DNA of 64,000 nucleotides from positions 209,016-273,015 of the forward strand of contig NZ_JRKN01000001.1 in the NCBI RefSeq assembly GCF_000763905.1, written 5' to 3'. The translations under genes and the position numbers were made by a program. Shown piece after piece: positions 40,168-48,720 of the stretch. The stretch comes from Paracoccus halophilus (GTDB taxonomy: Bacteria; Pseudomonadota; Alphaproteobacteria; Rhodobacterales; Rhodobacteraceae). The notes below the pieces were generated by a model. The model saw only the letters and a program-made list of their open reading frames with translations. It made no database searches and was not told where the DNA came from. Position 1 is the first letter of the stretch, and the number at the start of each line of letters is the position of its first letter.

Positions 40168-40812
40168 ATGCCGAAGGCTCTTCCGGTTACGCGCGGACGG
40201 AAATTTCTCCAGGTTCTGGAGGGTGCCCGAACGATTTTCCTTCGCGACGGTTTCGAAGGCGCCTCCGTCGATGATATCGCCCGCGAGGCCGGCGTCTCCA
40301 AGGCGACTCTCTACAGCTATTTCCCCGACAAGCGCGTCATGTTCATCGAGGTGTTCCGCAGCGAACTGGCCCGCGAGGCCGCGGATGCCAGCGCCCTGGT
40401 CGAGGTGGATCTGCCGGTCGAGCAGGTGCTGCCCTTCATCGTGCAGATCATCTCGGCGCATATGGTTTCCGAATTCGGGCTGCGGATCTATCGCGTCAGC
40501 GTCGGCGAGGCCGAGCGCTTTCCGTCGCTGGCCGAGGAATATTACGAAGCGGGGCCGGTACTGCTGCGCCAGCAGCTGATCACCTATCTGGAGAAATGCG
40601 TCCGCCAGGGTGAGCTGAGGATCCCGGATCTGTCGCTGGCGGCCGATCAGCTGATCGAACTGGCGCGCGTCACCGTGCATGACCGCGCCCTGTTCCTGGG
40701 GCCGCAATCAATCGACAAGGACATGCTGCGCAAGGTCAATCGCAGCGCGGTGGACATGTTCCTGGCCTATTACGGAACCGGCGGCCGGCCTGCCGTCGCG
40801 CTGGTCGAATAG
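40168..40812 (+). CDS. TetR-family transcriptional regulator
   Basis: A 214-residue regulator. The N-terminal helix-turn-helix reads GASVDDIAREAGVSKATLYSYFPDKRVMF (about residues 31-59), followed by a helical ligand domain that looks like the AefR-type C-terminus (SEFGLRIYRVSVGEAERFPSLAEEYYEAG). Such proteins usually repress a neighbouring efflux or lipid gene. Here the next genes are small lipoproteins on the same strand, and no efflux gene is adjacent. The target and ligand are unknown. Confidence 0.92.
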   Translation: MPKALPVTRGRKFLQVLEGARTIFLRDGFEGASVDDIAREAGVSKATLYSYFPDKRVMFIEVFRSELAREAADASALVEVDLPVEQVLPFIVQIISAHMVSEFGLRIYRVSVGEAERFPSLAEEYYEAGPVLLRQQLITYLEKCVRQGELRIPDLSLAADQLIELARVTVHDRALFLGPQSIDKDMLRKVNRSAVDMFLAYYGTGGRPAVALVE

Positions 40813-40921
40813 GGACCGCAAGATCACAACTCTGCCGGTCGGCGGGTGGCGCGGCTTCTCATTCCCGGATCATGCTCTTATGATGCCGGCAACGGAAATT
40901 CTTGTGTTGGATGACTGGTTG

Positions 40922-41260
40922 ATGACCCGAGCCCTGATCGCTTCTACTGTCCTTGCCATGCTTGCGGCCTGCGCGCCGGCCTATCAGACCGAGCCGGCCA
41001 TGGCGCCGGAAGTTGCCCCGGTGCCGCTGATGCCCGTCGATGGCATCAGCGGCCTCGAGACGCGCGAGCCGGACGCTTGCAAGGCCGGCAACTATACCTC
41101 GGCGCTGGGCCAGCCGGGATCGATCATTCCGACGCTGGGCGTGACCCGCGATTACCGGGTGGCGGAATATCGCGGCATCGAGCCGCAGGAATACGATCCC
41201 CTGCGCATCGTCTTCCGCCTCGATGCGGCGGGCAATATCTACAATATCGACTGCGGCTGA
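40922..41260 (+). CDS. I78-type peptidase inhibitor lipoprotein (first copy)
   Basis: A 112-residue probable lipoprotein. The signal MTRALIASTVLAMLAAC ends in a lipobox with Cys17. The mature part has DACKAGNYTSALGQPGSII, a basic TRDYRVAEYRG, DPLRIVFRLDAAGNIYNIDCG. The paired cysteines near each end, the early LGQPG and the final LDxxGxIxxxxCG fit the I78 family of small serine-peptidase inhibitors. It is followed five bases later by a second gene of the same type. The start is uncertain: ATG at 40922 gives a clean lipoprotein signal, but its ribosome site is poor. Confidence 0.75.
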   Translation: MTRALIASTVLAMLAACAPAYQTEPAMAPEVAPVPLMPVDGISGLETREPDACKAGNYTSALGQPGSIIPTLGVTRDYRVAEYRGIEPQEYDPLRIVFRLDAAGNIYNIDCG

Positions 41261-41265
41261 CCGGC

Positions 41266-41553
41266 ATGGCCCTGTCAGATAAACTGCCGCTGATCCTGCT
41301 GTTATCCGCCTTGGCGGCCTGTGCCCAGCCCGAAGCGCAGGAGCCCGCCGCCCCAAGCGAAAGCGATGCCTGCGGCGCGAGCCGGTTCCAGGGTCTGGTC
41401 GGGCAGCCGGGCGCGGTGCTCGGGGACATGACCCTGCCCGAGGGCACGCGGGTGGTTGGTCCCGCCGATCCGGTCACCATGGATTACCGGCCCAGCCGGC
41501 TGAACATGGAAACCGGCAAGGATGGCAGGATTACCAGGATCGCCTGCTATTGA
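41266..41553 (+). CDS. I78-type peptidase inhibitor lipoprotein (second copy)
   Basis: A 95-residue probable lipoprotein with a lipobox at Cys19 (LSALAAC). The mature sequence SDACGASRFQGLVGQPGAVL, LPEGTRVVGPADPVTMDYRP, RLNMETGKDGRITRIACY is close to the I78 consensus, including the reactive loop with RVVGPxDxVTxDYRxxRLN. It begins five bases after the first copy and is surely cotranscribed. The two differ a good deal, so the duplication is old or they arose separately. The role may be protection of the envelope from secreted serine peptidases. Confidence 0.82.
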   Translation: MALSDKLPLILLLSALAACAQPEAQEPAAPSESDACGASRFQGLVGQPGAVLGDMTLPEGTRVVGPADPVTMDYRPSRLNMETGKDGRITRIACY

Positions 41554-41593
41554 ACGGGCAGGGGCGCGGCAACGGGCCGCGCCTTGCTTCGTT

Positions 41594-42241
41594 TCAGCCG
41601 GCCCGATCCCGCAACCCGCGCAGGACATGCAGGCTGCGCCTTGCGCCGGTGAGGCCGGCCAGCAGGACGACCAGCCACAGCGCCCATGACGCGACCGGCC
41701 AGCCGGAGCCAGCGATCAGCGCACCCGCCTGCAGCAATGCGCCCGCGATCACCACCGCCATGCGGTGCGATTTCGCCCCCGGCCCGGAAAAATCCGGCTC
41801 AAACCCCGAGGCGCGCCCGAATTCGCGCAGATAGGCGGTAAGGATCGCCAGCGCCGCCGCCAGCAGCCCCAGAGCAGGCGCGCCGGCCGCCATGCCGAAA
41901 CCCGCCAGGATCAGCAGATCCGACAGCCGGTCGGGGATCTCGTTCCAGAAGGCGCCGTCGGGCGTGCCCAGACCGCCCTCGACCGCGACCAGCCCGTCGA
42001 ACAGGTTGCACAGCAACCGCAACTGGCAAAGCGCCGCGCCCAGCACCAGCAGCGCCGCGCCCCAGCCCGGCCCGGTCGCGGGCGACAGGGCGAAGGCCGC
42101 GCCCGACAGCAATGCCGCGATCAGCGATGCGACCGAGATATGGTTGGGCGCGACGCGAAGCTGCACCAGCCGGTCGGTGACATGCGCCGCCCATTTCGTG
42201 TTGCGGCTGGCGATCGGCCGGCGGCCGGAATCCTGTGTCAT
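41594..42241 (-). CDS. CDP-alcohol phosphatidyltransferase, YnbA-like
   Basis: A 215-residue membrane protein with about five or six spans. The CDP-alcohol transferase signature D-x2-DG-x2-AR-x8-G-x3-D-x3-D appears as N-LF-DG-LV-AV, then G-AFW-N-EIP-D. The first and third aspartates are thus asparagines and the AR arginine is valine. By recall E. coli YnbA also has the two asparagines, so this fits that subfamily. It would transfer a phosphatidyl group from CDP-diacylglycerol to an unknown alcohol. It ends the plsC-cdsA operon and is ATGA-coupled to the CdsA-like gene, as ynbA is linked to ynbB. Confidence 0.82.
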   Translation of the reverse strand: MTQDSGRRPIASRNTKWAAHVTDRLVQLRVAPNHISVASLIAALLSGAAFALSPATGPGWGAALLVLGAALCQLRLLCNLFDGLVAVEGGLGTPDGAFWNEIPDRLSDLLILAGFGMAAGAPALGLLAAALAILTAYLREFGRASGFEPDFSGPGAKSHRMAVVIAGALLQAGALIAGSGWPVASWALWLVVLLAGLTGARRSLHVLRGLRDRAG

Positions 42242-43176
42242 AGCCATCCCCATGCCAGAATGTGCAGAAAGACCGGGGCGGAAAAGACCAGGCTGTCCAG
42301 CCGGTCCAGGATGCCGCCATGGCCCTGAACCAGCGTGCCCCAGTCCTTGACGCCCCGGTCGCGCTTGATCGCCGACATGATCAGCCCGCCCAGAAAGCCC
42401 ATCGCGGTCACGGCCAGCGCGACCAGCCCGGCCTGCCACCATGCAAACGGCGTGATCGGCGCCAGCGCCATGCCCAGCAGGCTGGCGCTGAGCATGCCGC
42501 CCGCCAGCCCCTCGACCGTTTTCGAGGGCGAGACGCGCGGCGCCAGAAGATGCCTGCCGATGCTTTTGCCCCAGACATATTGCAGCACGTCCGAGGCCTG
42601 CACGACCAGAACCAGCCAGGCGACCAGCGTGAAGGAACTGTAGCGATAGCCGGGGATCTGCAGCGACAGGATCGCCGGGATATGCGAGACGCAATAGACG
42701 CAGACCATCAGCCCCCACTGGGTTTCCGACACGCGCGTCAGAAAGCCCGCGACCTCGCCTCGGAAAACGGTGACGACGGGCAGCAGCAAAAAGCAGTAGA
42801 CCGGGATCAGCAGCGCCGCAAAGATCGGCAGGTTCAGCCAGACCAGCAGATATTGCAGTGGCAGGATGACATAGAATGCCAGTGCCAATGCGCCGTGATC
42901 GGCGCGCCTTGTATGGGTGACGGTGGCGAATTCGCGCAGCGCCGCGAATGAGCACAGCGCGAAAAAGACCGTGATCGCCGTCGCGCCCAGCGTGAAGATC
43001 AGCGCCAGAAGGCCGATCATCACCCACCAGGCCCAGATCCGGTCCATCAGGTTGCGCGCCGTGTCGCCGCGCACCTTGCCGCGCGCGATCAGCCAGCGCG
43101 CCAGCAGCGTGGCGACGATCAGAAAGGCGAAGAGCCCGTAGAACACGAAGGCCGAGGGGGAATAAAAGCGCGACAT
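42238..43176 (-). CDS. Phosphatidate cytidylyltransferase (CdsA/YnbB type)
   Basis: A 312-residue polytopic protein that makes CDP-diacylglycerol from phosphatidate and CTP. The full family signature is visible at the C-terminus: SAIKRDRGVKDWGTLVQGHG followed by GILDRLDS. About eight membrane spans. It lies one base after the acyltransferase gene and overlaps the CDP-alcohol transferase gene, so phosphatidate made by the first enzyme could be activated and used in one operon. It is likely a second, specialised CdsA, because the housekeeping cdsA of this group normally sits with uppS and dxr. Confidence 0.9.
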   Translation of the reverse strand: MSRFYSPSAFVFYGLFAFLIVATLLARWLIARGKVRGDTARNLMDRIWAWWVMIGLLALIFTLGATAITVFFALCSFAALREFATVTHTRRADHGALALAFYVILPLQYLLVWLNLPIFAALLIPVYCFLLLPVVTVFRGEVAGFLTRVSETQWGLMVCVYCVSHIPAILSLQIPGYRYSSFTLVAWLVLVVQASDVLQYVWGKSIGRHLLAPRVSPSKTVEGLAGGMLSASLLGMALAPITPFAWWQAGLVALAVTAMGFLGGLIMSAIKRDRGVKDWGTLVQGHGGILDRLDSLVFSAPVFLHILAWGWL

Positions 43177-43177
43177 C

Positions 43178-43810
43178 TCAGCCCTCCCTGCCGGAAAGGG
43201 CCAGCATGGCCCCGGCGAGGCGCTGCAGGAAATCGTCGCGCGTTTCGCCTGCGCGCGGGCGCAGCGGCGCGCCGAAACGCACGGCGCAGTTCAGCGGCAC
43301 CGGCACGAATGCGCCCTTGGGCAGGATGCGGTCCAGGTTCACGATCCATGCCGGGACGATCTCGGCCCGGGGCGCGGCATGGGCCAGATGGAAAATGCCG
43401 GATTTCAGCGGCAGCAGGGCCATGTCGGTCAGGTTGCGCGTGCCCTCGGGGAAAAAGATCACATCCTCGCCGCCGCGCAGCACCTGGGCCACGGTCTCGA
43501 CCGGATCGGCGCTGCGTCTGGCCGGGTCGCGGTCGATCAGCACGGCGCGGAAGACCTGGTTTGCGATCCAGCCCCTGAGGCGCGAGGCCTGCCAGTAATC
43601 GGCGCCCGCGACGGGGCGCGTGCGCAGGCGCTGCGGCTTGGGCAGCGCCGACCACAGCGTCACGAAATCGGCATGGCTGACGTGATTGGCGACAAAGATG
43701 CGCGGAACCGTGGCCGGCGGCGGCAGGTCGATGGCGCGCAGGCTCAGCAGGGCGCGGGCGGTTCCGACAAGGGTGCTGCGGGCGATGCGTACGGGAAACG
43801 TGGCGCTCAT
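43178..43810 (-). CDS. 1-acylglycerol-3-phosphate acyltransferase, PlsC family
   Basis: A 210-residue acyltransferase. The HX4D motif is NHVSHADF (His43, Asp48), and FFPEGTRNLTDM (about residues 119-130) holds the acceptor-phosphate-binding EGTR. These enzymes acylate lysophosphatidate to phosphatidate at the inner membrane. It is the first gene of the leftward lipid operon. Start at 43810 (MSATFPVRIARSTLVG). Confidence 0.9.
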   Translation of the reverse strand: MSATFPVRIARSTLVGTARALLSLRAIDLPPPATVPRIFVANHVSHADFVTLWSALPKPQRLRTRPVAGADYWQASRLRGWIANQVFRAVLIDRDPARRSADPVETVAQVLRGGEDVIFFPEGTRNLTDMALLPLKSGIFHLAHAAPRAEIVPAWIVNLDRILPKGAFVPVPLNCAVRFGAPLRPRAGETRDDFLQRLAGAMLALSGREG

Positions 43811-43891
43811 GCGGTCTCAGGGGTCCATGACAACTGAGCGCAGACTGTCACGAATGGCGGGCGCATGTAAGGGGGCGCGCCGTGCCGGGCT

Positions 43892-43913
43892 GCGGCGGGC
43901 AAAGGCCCGCCGC
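43892..43913 (-). terminator. GC hairpin after the DUF1127-like gene
   Basis: A perfect 9-bp stem, GCGGCGGGC (43892-43900) with GCCCGCCGC (43905-43913), loop AAAG, beginning eight bases past the stop of the leftward 48-residue gene. No T-tract follows. It may insulate the small gene from the lipid operon downstream. Confidence 0.55.
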
Positions 43914-43921
43914 GCTTGCGT

Positions 43922-44068
43922 TTATTGCAGGCGGGCGCCCTCGAAATCGGATTTCGAGATCCCCAGACGGCGCAACTCGCGCTCGGACGGGGTATTGTTC
44001 TGTTTCAGATCCGAAACCACCGAAACGGCGGCGCGGAGGGCGCGGAGAGCCGAGCGGATGATGTTCAT
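43922..44068 (-). CDS. DUF1127-like small basic protein
   Basis: A 48-residue peptide, MNIIRSALRALRAAVSVV followed by a C-terminal half with SERELRRLGISKSDFEGAR. The tail L-x-x-LGISxSD is the hallmark of DUF1127-type proteins, short arginine-rich peptides common in alphaproteobacteria that can affect RNA turnover or phosphate and stress responses. The start at 44068 is the only one giving a typical length. It is followed by its own hairpin. Confidence 0.7.
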   Translation of the reverse strand: MNIIRSALRALRAAVSVVSDLKQNNTPSERELRRLGISKSDFEGARLQ

Positions 44069-44400
44069 GTCAGTAGCCTGTCTGCATATCAATTTCCGAT
44101 GGCGCAAACATGGGCCCGATGGAATGTTTCTGCAATGCAGCATAGCGCATTGCCGCCATGACCTGCGGGCATGGCAGTGACCAACGGGCAGGATGCCGGC
44201 GCGGTTTTCGGCCGGGTTCGGGCGGTAAATTTTTTCCGGCCCGGCCCTCGGGGACTTGCAAAACGGCATGATTGACCTCATCTTGCCGCCATTCGCGAAT
44301 TCGTGAATACAGTTTGGTGTCCGGGCCCCTCTGGCGGACGTGGCGGCACGTTCGTGATGTCGGCACCGATCTTTTGACCAGCCGCCTGGACTTTTATCGC
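44069..44400. other. 332-base divergent spacer before the DUF475 gene
   Basis: No gene supported. It contains a perfect inverted repeat, GCAATGC (44132-44138) and GCATTGC (44147-44153), with eight bases between. An A+T-rich stretch around 44225-44235 (AAATTTTTTCC) could belong to a promoter. Both the 48-residue gene and the DUF475 gene must start from here. Confidence 0.4.
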
Positions 44401-45495
44401 ATGACGCACGGAAACAATCCCCCGGGGGGGGCCGCTGGTGGTGGCGCCCAGCCTTCGCTGATGCATTATTTCAAATGGGCCCTGATCGTCACGGTCCTGG
44501 GCCTGGTGCTTGGCGCGGCCCTTGGCTGGCAGACGACCGGCACGATCGGGGGCATGCTCTCGGTTTTTTTCATCTGCGCGGTTCTGGCGGTTCTTGAAAT
44601 CTCGCTGTCCTTCGACAACGCGATCGTGAACGCCAACAAGCTCAAGGACATGACGCCGAAATGGCAGCACCGCTTTCTGACCTGGGGGATCGTCATCGCG
44701 GTTTTCGGCATGCGGATCGTGTTCCCGCTGCTGATCGTGGTGATCGCGGCCAATATCGGCCCCTGGCAGGCGATGGTTCTGGCCGCCAGCCAGCCCGATG
44801 AATATTCGCGCATCATGCAAGAGGCGCATCTGCCCATCGCGGCCTTTGGCGGCACTTTCCTGATGATGGTCGGGCTGAGCTTTTTCTTCGACCATGAAAA
44901 GGACGTGCACTGGGTCCGTTGGCTCGAGGGGCGGATGCAGAAATACGCCACCATCCGCGGCATCGAGGTGGCCATCGCCCTGATCACCGTGCTGATCTTT
45001 TCGCGCTTTTTCGATCCTGCCGAATCCGAGGTCTTTTTCCGCTCGGCGATCTGGGGACTGCTGACATTCCTGCTGGTCGAGGTGCTGGGCGGGCTTCTGG
45101 ACAGCAGCCAGCAGACCTTGCAGGCCGGCGCCAAGGGCGGGCTGGGTGCGTTCCTGTATCTTGAGGTGCTGGATGCGTCCTTCAGTTTCGACGGGGTGAT
45201 CGGGGCCTTCGCGCTGACCCATAACCTGTTCGTCATCGCCATCGGGTTGGGGATCGGCGCGATGTATGTGCGCTCGATGACCATCATGCTGGTCGAAAAG
45301 GGCACGCTGACCGCCTATCGCTTCCTGGAACACGGGGCGTTCTATGCCATCATCGCGCTGTCGGTGATCATGTTCGTGCAGCCCCTGGTCCATATCCCCG
45401 AGGTGGTGACCGGGCTTGGCGGGGCGACGCTGATCGGGATCTCGCTCTGGGCCTCGATCCGCTGGAACCGCAGCAACGGCGTGGCCAGGGCCTGA
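44401..45495 (+). CDS. DUF475 integral membrane protein (TerC-like superfamily)
   Basis: A 364-residue protein with about eight or nine membrane spans. LAVLEISLSFDNAIVNANKLKDM and LEVLDASFSFDGVIGAFAL are two related blocks, each with acidic residues within the membrane. This is the pattern of DUF475 and of the wider TerC group, some of which export manganese or confer tellurite resistance. The exact substrate is unknown. ATG at 44401 gives a glycine-rich cytoplasmic start (NNPPGGAAGGGAQP); it has no good ribosome site. An ATG at 44461 (MHYFKWALIV) is an alternative that would begin right at the first span. A C5G8 tract lies between the two. Confidence 0.85.
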   Translation: MTHGNNPPGGAAGGGAQPSLMHYFKWALIVTVLGLVLGAALGWQTTGTIGGMLSVFFICAVLAVLEISLSFDNAIVNANKLKDMTPKWQHRFLTWGIVIAVFGMRIVFPLLIVVIAANIGPWQAMVLAASQPDEYSRIMQEAHLPIAAFGGTFLMMVGLSFFFDHEKDVHWVRWLEGRMQKYATIRGIEVAIALITVLIFSRFFDPAESEVFFRSAIWGLLTFLLVEVLGGLLDSSQQTLQAGAKGGLGAFLYLEVLDASFSFDGVIGAFALTHNLFVIAIGLGIGAMYVRSMTIMLVEKGTLTAYRFLEHGAFYAIIALSVIMFVQPLVHIPEVVTGLGGATLIGISLWASIRWNRSNGVARA

Positions 45496-45587
45496 TCGCG
45501 CAGCCGGATCGGCCGCTGCGTCGATCCGGCCTTCGCCCCCGGGCCCGTCTGGGTTAGAATGTCCCGGTTCTCGGAACGGAGCATCCC

Positions 45588-46622
45588 TTGCCTTACCCCA
45601 TGATCCTGTCCCTGGCCCTGGCCGCGCTTGCCGTCTTTCTGCTGGTCCTGACCTGGCGCGGGCGGCGCGGATCGCGGCTGCGCAGCGCCGGAACCGGGCT
45701 TGGCGCGCTGGTCGCGGGCGTTCTGGCCGCGCTGCCGCTGGCGGCGCCGGCCAAGGATAACGGCGAGGATGTGCAGGATTACTACAGCCAGAGCCGTACC
45801 CCGCCGCAGGGTCCGCTTCGCGTCTATCATCTGGGCCACAGCCTTGTCGGGCGCGAGATGCCGGCGATGCTGGCGCAGCTTGTCGCGGGTCATGATTACG
45901 CGCTGCAACTGGGCTGGGGCACCACGCTCAAGGCGCATTTCGAACCCGATGTCGAAATCAACGGCTTCGCGCAGGAAAACGACACGCCGAAATATCGCGA
46001 CGCGCATCAGGCACTGGCCAGCGGCGAATATGACGATTTCATCCTGACCGAGATGGTCGGGCTGGCCGATGCGATCAAATATTTCGACACCCGCGATTAT
46101 GTCGGAAAATGGGCGGCCGAGGCGGCGGCCGGCAATCCCGCGGGCGAGATTTTCCTGTATGAGACATGGCACCCGCTGGACGATCCGCAGGACTGGCTGG
46201 ACCGCCTGCCGACCGATCTGGAAACCATGTGGAAACCCGATCTGCTATGGCCCGCCGCGCGCGGCGCGGGCAAGCCGGTCTGGCTGATCCCCGCCGGGCA
46301 GGTCATGGCGAAACTGGTCGCCGAGGCCGAGGCGCAGGGCGGCATCGCCGAGCTGAAAACCCGCGAGGATCTCTTCGGTCGCACGCCCGAGGGCGCGCTG
46401 GACACCATCCATCCCAACGATCTGGGTATCTATCTGGTGGCGCTGACCCATTACGCGGTGCTCTATGGCAAAAGCCCGGTCGGCCTGCCGCATGAATTGC
46501 TGCGCGCCGATGGCACGCCCGCCACCGCGCCAAGCCCGGAACTGGCGCGGCGGATGCAGGAAATCGTCTGGCAGGTGGTGACCTCGATCCCCGAAACCGG
46601 CGTGCCGGCGGGCGGCCTTTAG
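45588..46622 (+). CDS. Membrane-anchored SGNH-hydrolase-like protein
   Basis: A 344-residue protein with an N-terminal membrane span (about 4-22) and a second hydrophobic segment (about 35-52) before the main domain. VYHLGHSLVGREMPAM places a serine in a GHSL context, and DTIHPNDLGIYLVAL has the D-x-x-H pair near the end. These are the first and last blocks of SGNH/GDSL hydrolases, which remove acyl or acetyl groups from lipids or polysaccharides. The start is TTG at 45588, with GGAACGGAG just before it. ATG at 45600 is too far from that site. It faces the sugar oxidoreductase/epimerase gene, four bases away, so a glycan-modifying role is possible. Confidence 0.65.
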   Translation: MPYPMILSLALAALAVFLLVLTWRGRRGSRLRSAGTGLGALVAGVLAALPLAAPAKDNGEDVQDYYSQSRTPPQGPLRVYHLGHSLVGREMPAMLAQLVAGHDYALQLGWGTTLKAHFEPDVEINGFAQENDTPKYRDAHQALASGEYDDFILTEMVGLADAIKYFDTRDYVGKWAAEAAAGNPAGEIFLYETWHPLDDPQDWLDRLPTDLETMWKPDLLWPAARGAGKPVWLIPAGQVMAKLVAEAEAQGGIAELKTREDLFGRTPEGALDTIHPNDLGIYLVALTHYAVLYGKSPVGLPHELLRADGTPATAPSPELARRMQEIVWQVVTSIPETGVPAGGL

Positions 46623-46626
46623 CGTC

Positions 46627-48711
46627 TCACCAGAACAGATGCGCCTCGTCGATGGCGCGGCGCCAGAAGGCGTCGCGATCCGCCTCGGGCGTCCAGCCCA
46701 GCAGGTCCTTGGGCTTGCGGTTGTCAAAGGGCGACAGATGCCCGCGCGATTTCCAGTCCGCCCTGGAGGCCGGCGCCGCGCCCTTTTTGCGCAGGGCATA
46801 TCGTTTGAGCCCCTGTTTCGCCGCGTCCACCGCCCAAAGCGCGCTCAGGTTCGAGCCGCTGACCCGCAGCCTCGCCCCCATCCGGTCATGGATCGCCTGG
46901 AAATAATCGCGTCCCGAGAACATCGGATCGCCGATCAGGTTGAAGCTTTCGCCGATCGCCTCGGGGCGGCTCATCATCAGGATCAGCCCGTCCGAGATAT
47001 CGTCGGCCAGCACGAAGGGCAGGATATTGCGCCCGTCCCCCCACAGCCGCACCGCGCCGGCGCCGTGCCAGCGCCCGATCCCCCAATGCTGCAACGGCCC
47101 GCCATCGCCCAGCACGATCCCGGGACGTGCGATGACCAGCGGCAGGCCCTCGGCCTGCATGGCCAGCAGCCGCTTTTCACCCTCGGCCTTTGAGCGGGCG
47201 TAAATATTGCGGCTTTCCATATCGCCGAAATCGGTGGCCTCGGTGATGGTGCGGGCAGGGTCCGACATGTCGTAGGAGGCGATGGTGCCGGTATGGACCA
47301 GCCGGCCGACGCCCGCGCGCAGCGCGGCGCGGCCGATGCGTTCGGTCGTGGCGACATCGTTTTCCAGCGCCGCTTCCCAGCTTTTATCGGTCGATTTCGC
47401 CAGATTATAGACGCAATCCATGCCCTGCATCGCGCGGTGCAGCGCATCGGGGTCGCGCAGGCTGACGCCGACGGTTTCGACCCGGTGGGCAAGGTCGGGA
47501 AAGGGGCCACCCCTGCCGCGCGACAGCACGCGCACATCATGGCCGCGTTCGACCAGCCGCCGGGTCAGGTTGCGGCCGATAAAGCCGGTGCCGCCGATCA
47601 CCATGACGCGCGGCCGCGGCGTGCCGGTCGGGCGGGCGGGGATCGCGGGCAGGGCGGGCAGGCGCTCCAGCGCGTCGCCGATCCCCTGCATGACCAGCCG
47701 GGCCGAGGCGGGCGCGAAGCGCGGATCGGGCTGTCCCTTGCGGATGCCGTCGTAAAACGCGGCGACGGTGGTGCGGAAACTCAGCCCATAGGGGCTTTTC
47801 TGGTTCAGCGAGGCGGCCTGACGGAACGCGTTGCGCAGACCTTCGCGCAGGTGGCCGCCGGCGCGGCCCAGTTCCTTGATCAGCGGGTTCAGCACCAGAT
47901 CGGCGGTATTGTCGCGCGTGACCACCAGCGTATCGGCGGCGAAATCCATCCGCGCCATGGCGGATGAGCCGCGCAGGCTGACCGAGCGGTCGTCGAAGGT
48001 CTCCACCAGCGACAGGTTGATCGACAGATCGACCTGACCGGCGCGGCCGATGATGCGCCAGCTTTGCGGGCGCTGTTCGCCGCCGGGCAGGGTGATCCAC
48101 TGGCCCAGGCTGACATGCTCGATCTCCAGCGGGCCGAACAGGTCCACGGCCATGGAAAACGGATGCGGGCCCAGTTCCAGCAGAAGGTTTTTCGTCTCGC
48201 GCAGCATCCACAGCCCGTAAGGGCCGGATCGCAGCGGCACCAGCGGCAGCGCCCAGTTGATCTGCGCCGATGAGACCAGCCCCAGATCGCCCGCCTGTTT
48301 ACGCGCCTTGAGCTTTTCGTATGAGGGCAGGCCCAGGAAATTGTGGCAGGCGCCAAGCTGGCGGCCGGCGGCATCGGCCGCGCGGGCCATGTCGTCGATT
48401 TCGGCCAGCGACAGGGCCACGGGCTTTTCGACCATGACATGCAGCCCGGCCTCAAGGCATTTCACCGCGATGTCGCGATGCAGGTTCGGCGGCGTCAGCA
48501 CATGGACCGCATCGCAGACCTTGGCCGCGATCATCCGGTCAAGGTCGGTAAAGGCCGCGATGCCATAGCTGCCGGCCAGCGCCTCGGCCGCGTCGGCGGC
48601 GGGGTCGCAGACGGCAACCAGCCGCGCGCCGGGCGTGGCCCTGATCGCATCCGCGTGCCACGAGGCGATGTAGCCCGCGCCGACAATACCCACACGAAGA
48701 TCGGAGGTCAT
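46627..48711 (-). CDS. Fusion of Gfo/Idh/MocA oxidoreductase and NAD-dependent epimerase/dehydratase
   Basis: A 694-residue two-domain protein. Residues 1-345 form a Gfo/Idh/MocA oxidoreductase: VGIVGAGYIASWHADAI at the start and EKP at about 95-97 with the catalytic lysine. A proline-rich linker (about 350-368) leads to a second Rossmann domain, VMVIGGTGFIGRNL, which carries the YARSK (YxxxK) motif of short-chain epimerases/dehydratases. It probably performs two linked steps on a nucleotide-sugar. The gene lies ten bases past a glycosyltransferase gene on the same strand, so they form an operon for glycan synthesis. The frame is unbroken, so the fusion is real at the gene level. Confidence 0.88.
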   Translation of the reverse strand: MTSDLRVGIVGAGYIASWHADAIRATPGARLVAVCDPAADAAEALAGSYGIAAFTDLDRMIAAKVCDAVHVLTPPNLHRDIAVKCLEAGLHVMVEKPVALSLAEIDDMARAADAAGRQLGACHNFLGLPSYEKLKARKQAGDLGLVSSAQINWALPLVPLRSGPYGLWMLRETKNLLLELGPHPFSMAVDLFGPLEIEHVSLGQWITLPGGEQRPQSWRIIGRAGQVDLSINLSLVETFDDRSVSLRGSSAMARMDFAADTLVVTRDNTADLVLNPLIKELGRAGGHLREGLRNAFRQAASLNQKSPYGLSFRTTVAAFYDGIRKGQPDPRFAPASARLVMQGIGDALERLPALPAIPARPTGTPRPRVMVIGGTGFIGRNLTRRLVERGHDVRVLSRGRGGPFPDLAHRVETVGVSLRDPDALHRAMQGMDCVYNLAKSTDKSWEAALENDVATTERIGRAALRAGVGRLVHTGTIASYDMSDPARTITEATDFGDMESRNIYARSKAEGEKRLLAMQAEGLPLVIARPGIVLGDGGPLQHWGIGRWHGAGAVRLWGDGRNILPFVLADDISDGLILMMSRPEAIGESFNLIGDPMFSGRDYFQAIHDRMGARLRVSGSNLSALWAVDAAKQGLKRYALRKKGAAPASRADWKSRGHLSPFDNRKPKDLLGWTPEADRDAFWRRAIDEAHLFW

Positions 48712-48720
48712 GGAAATACC

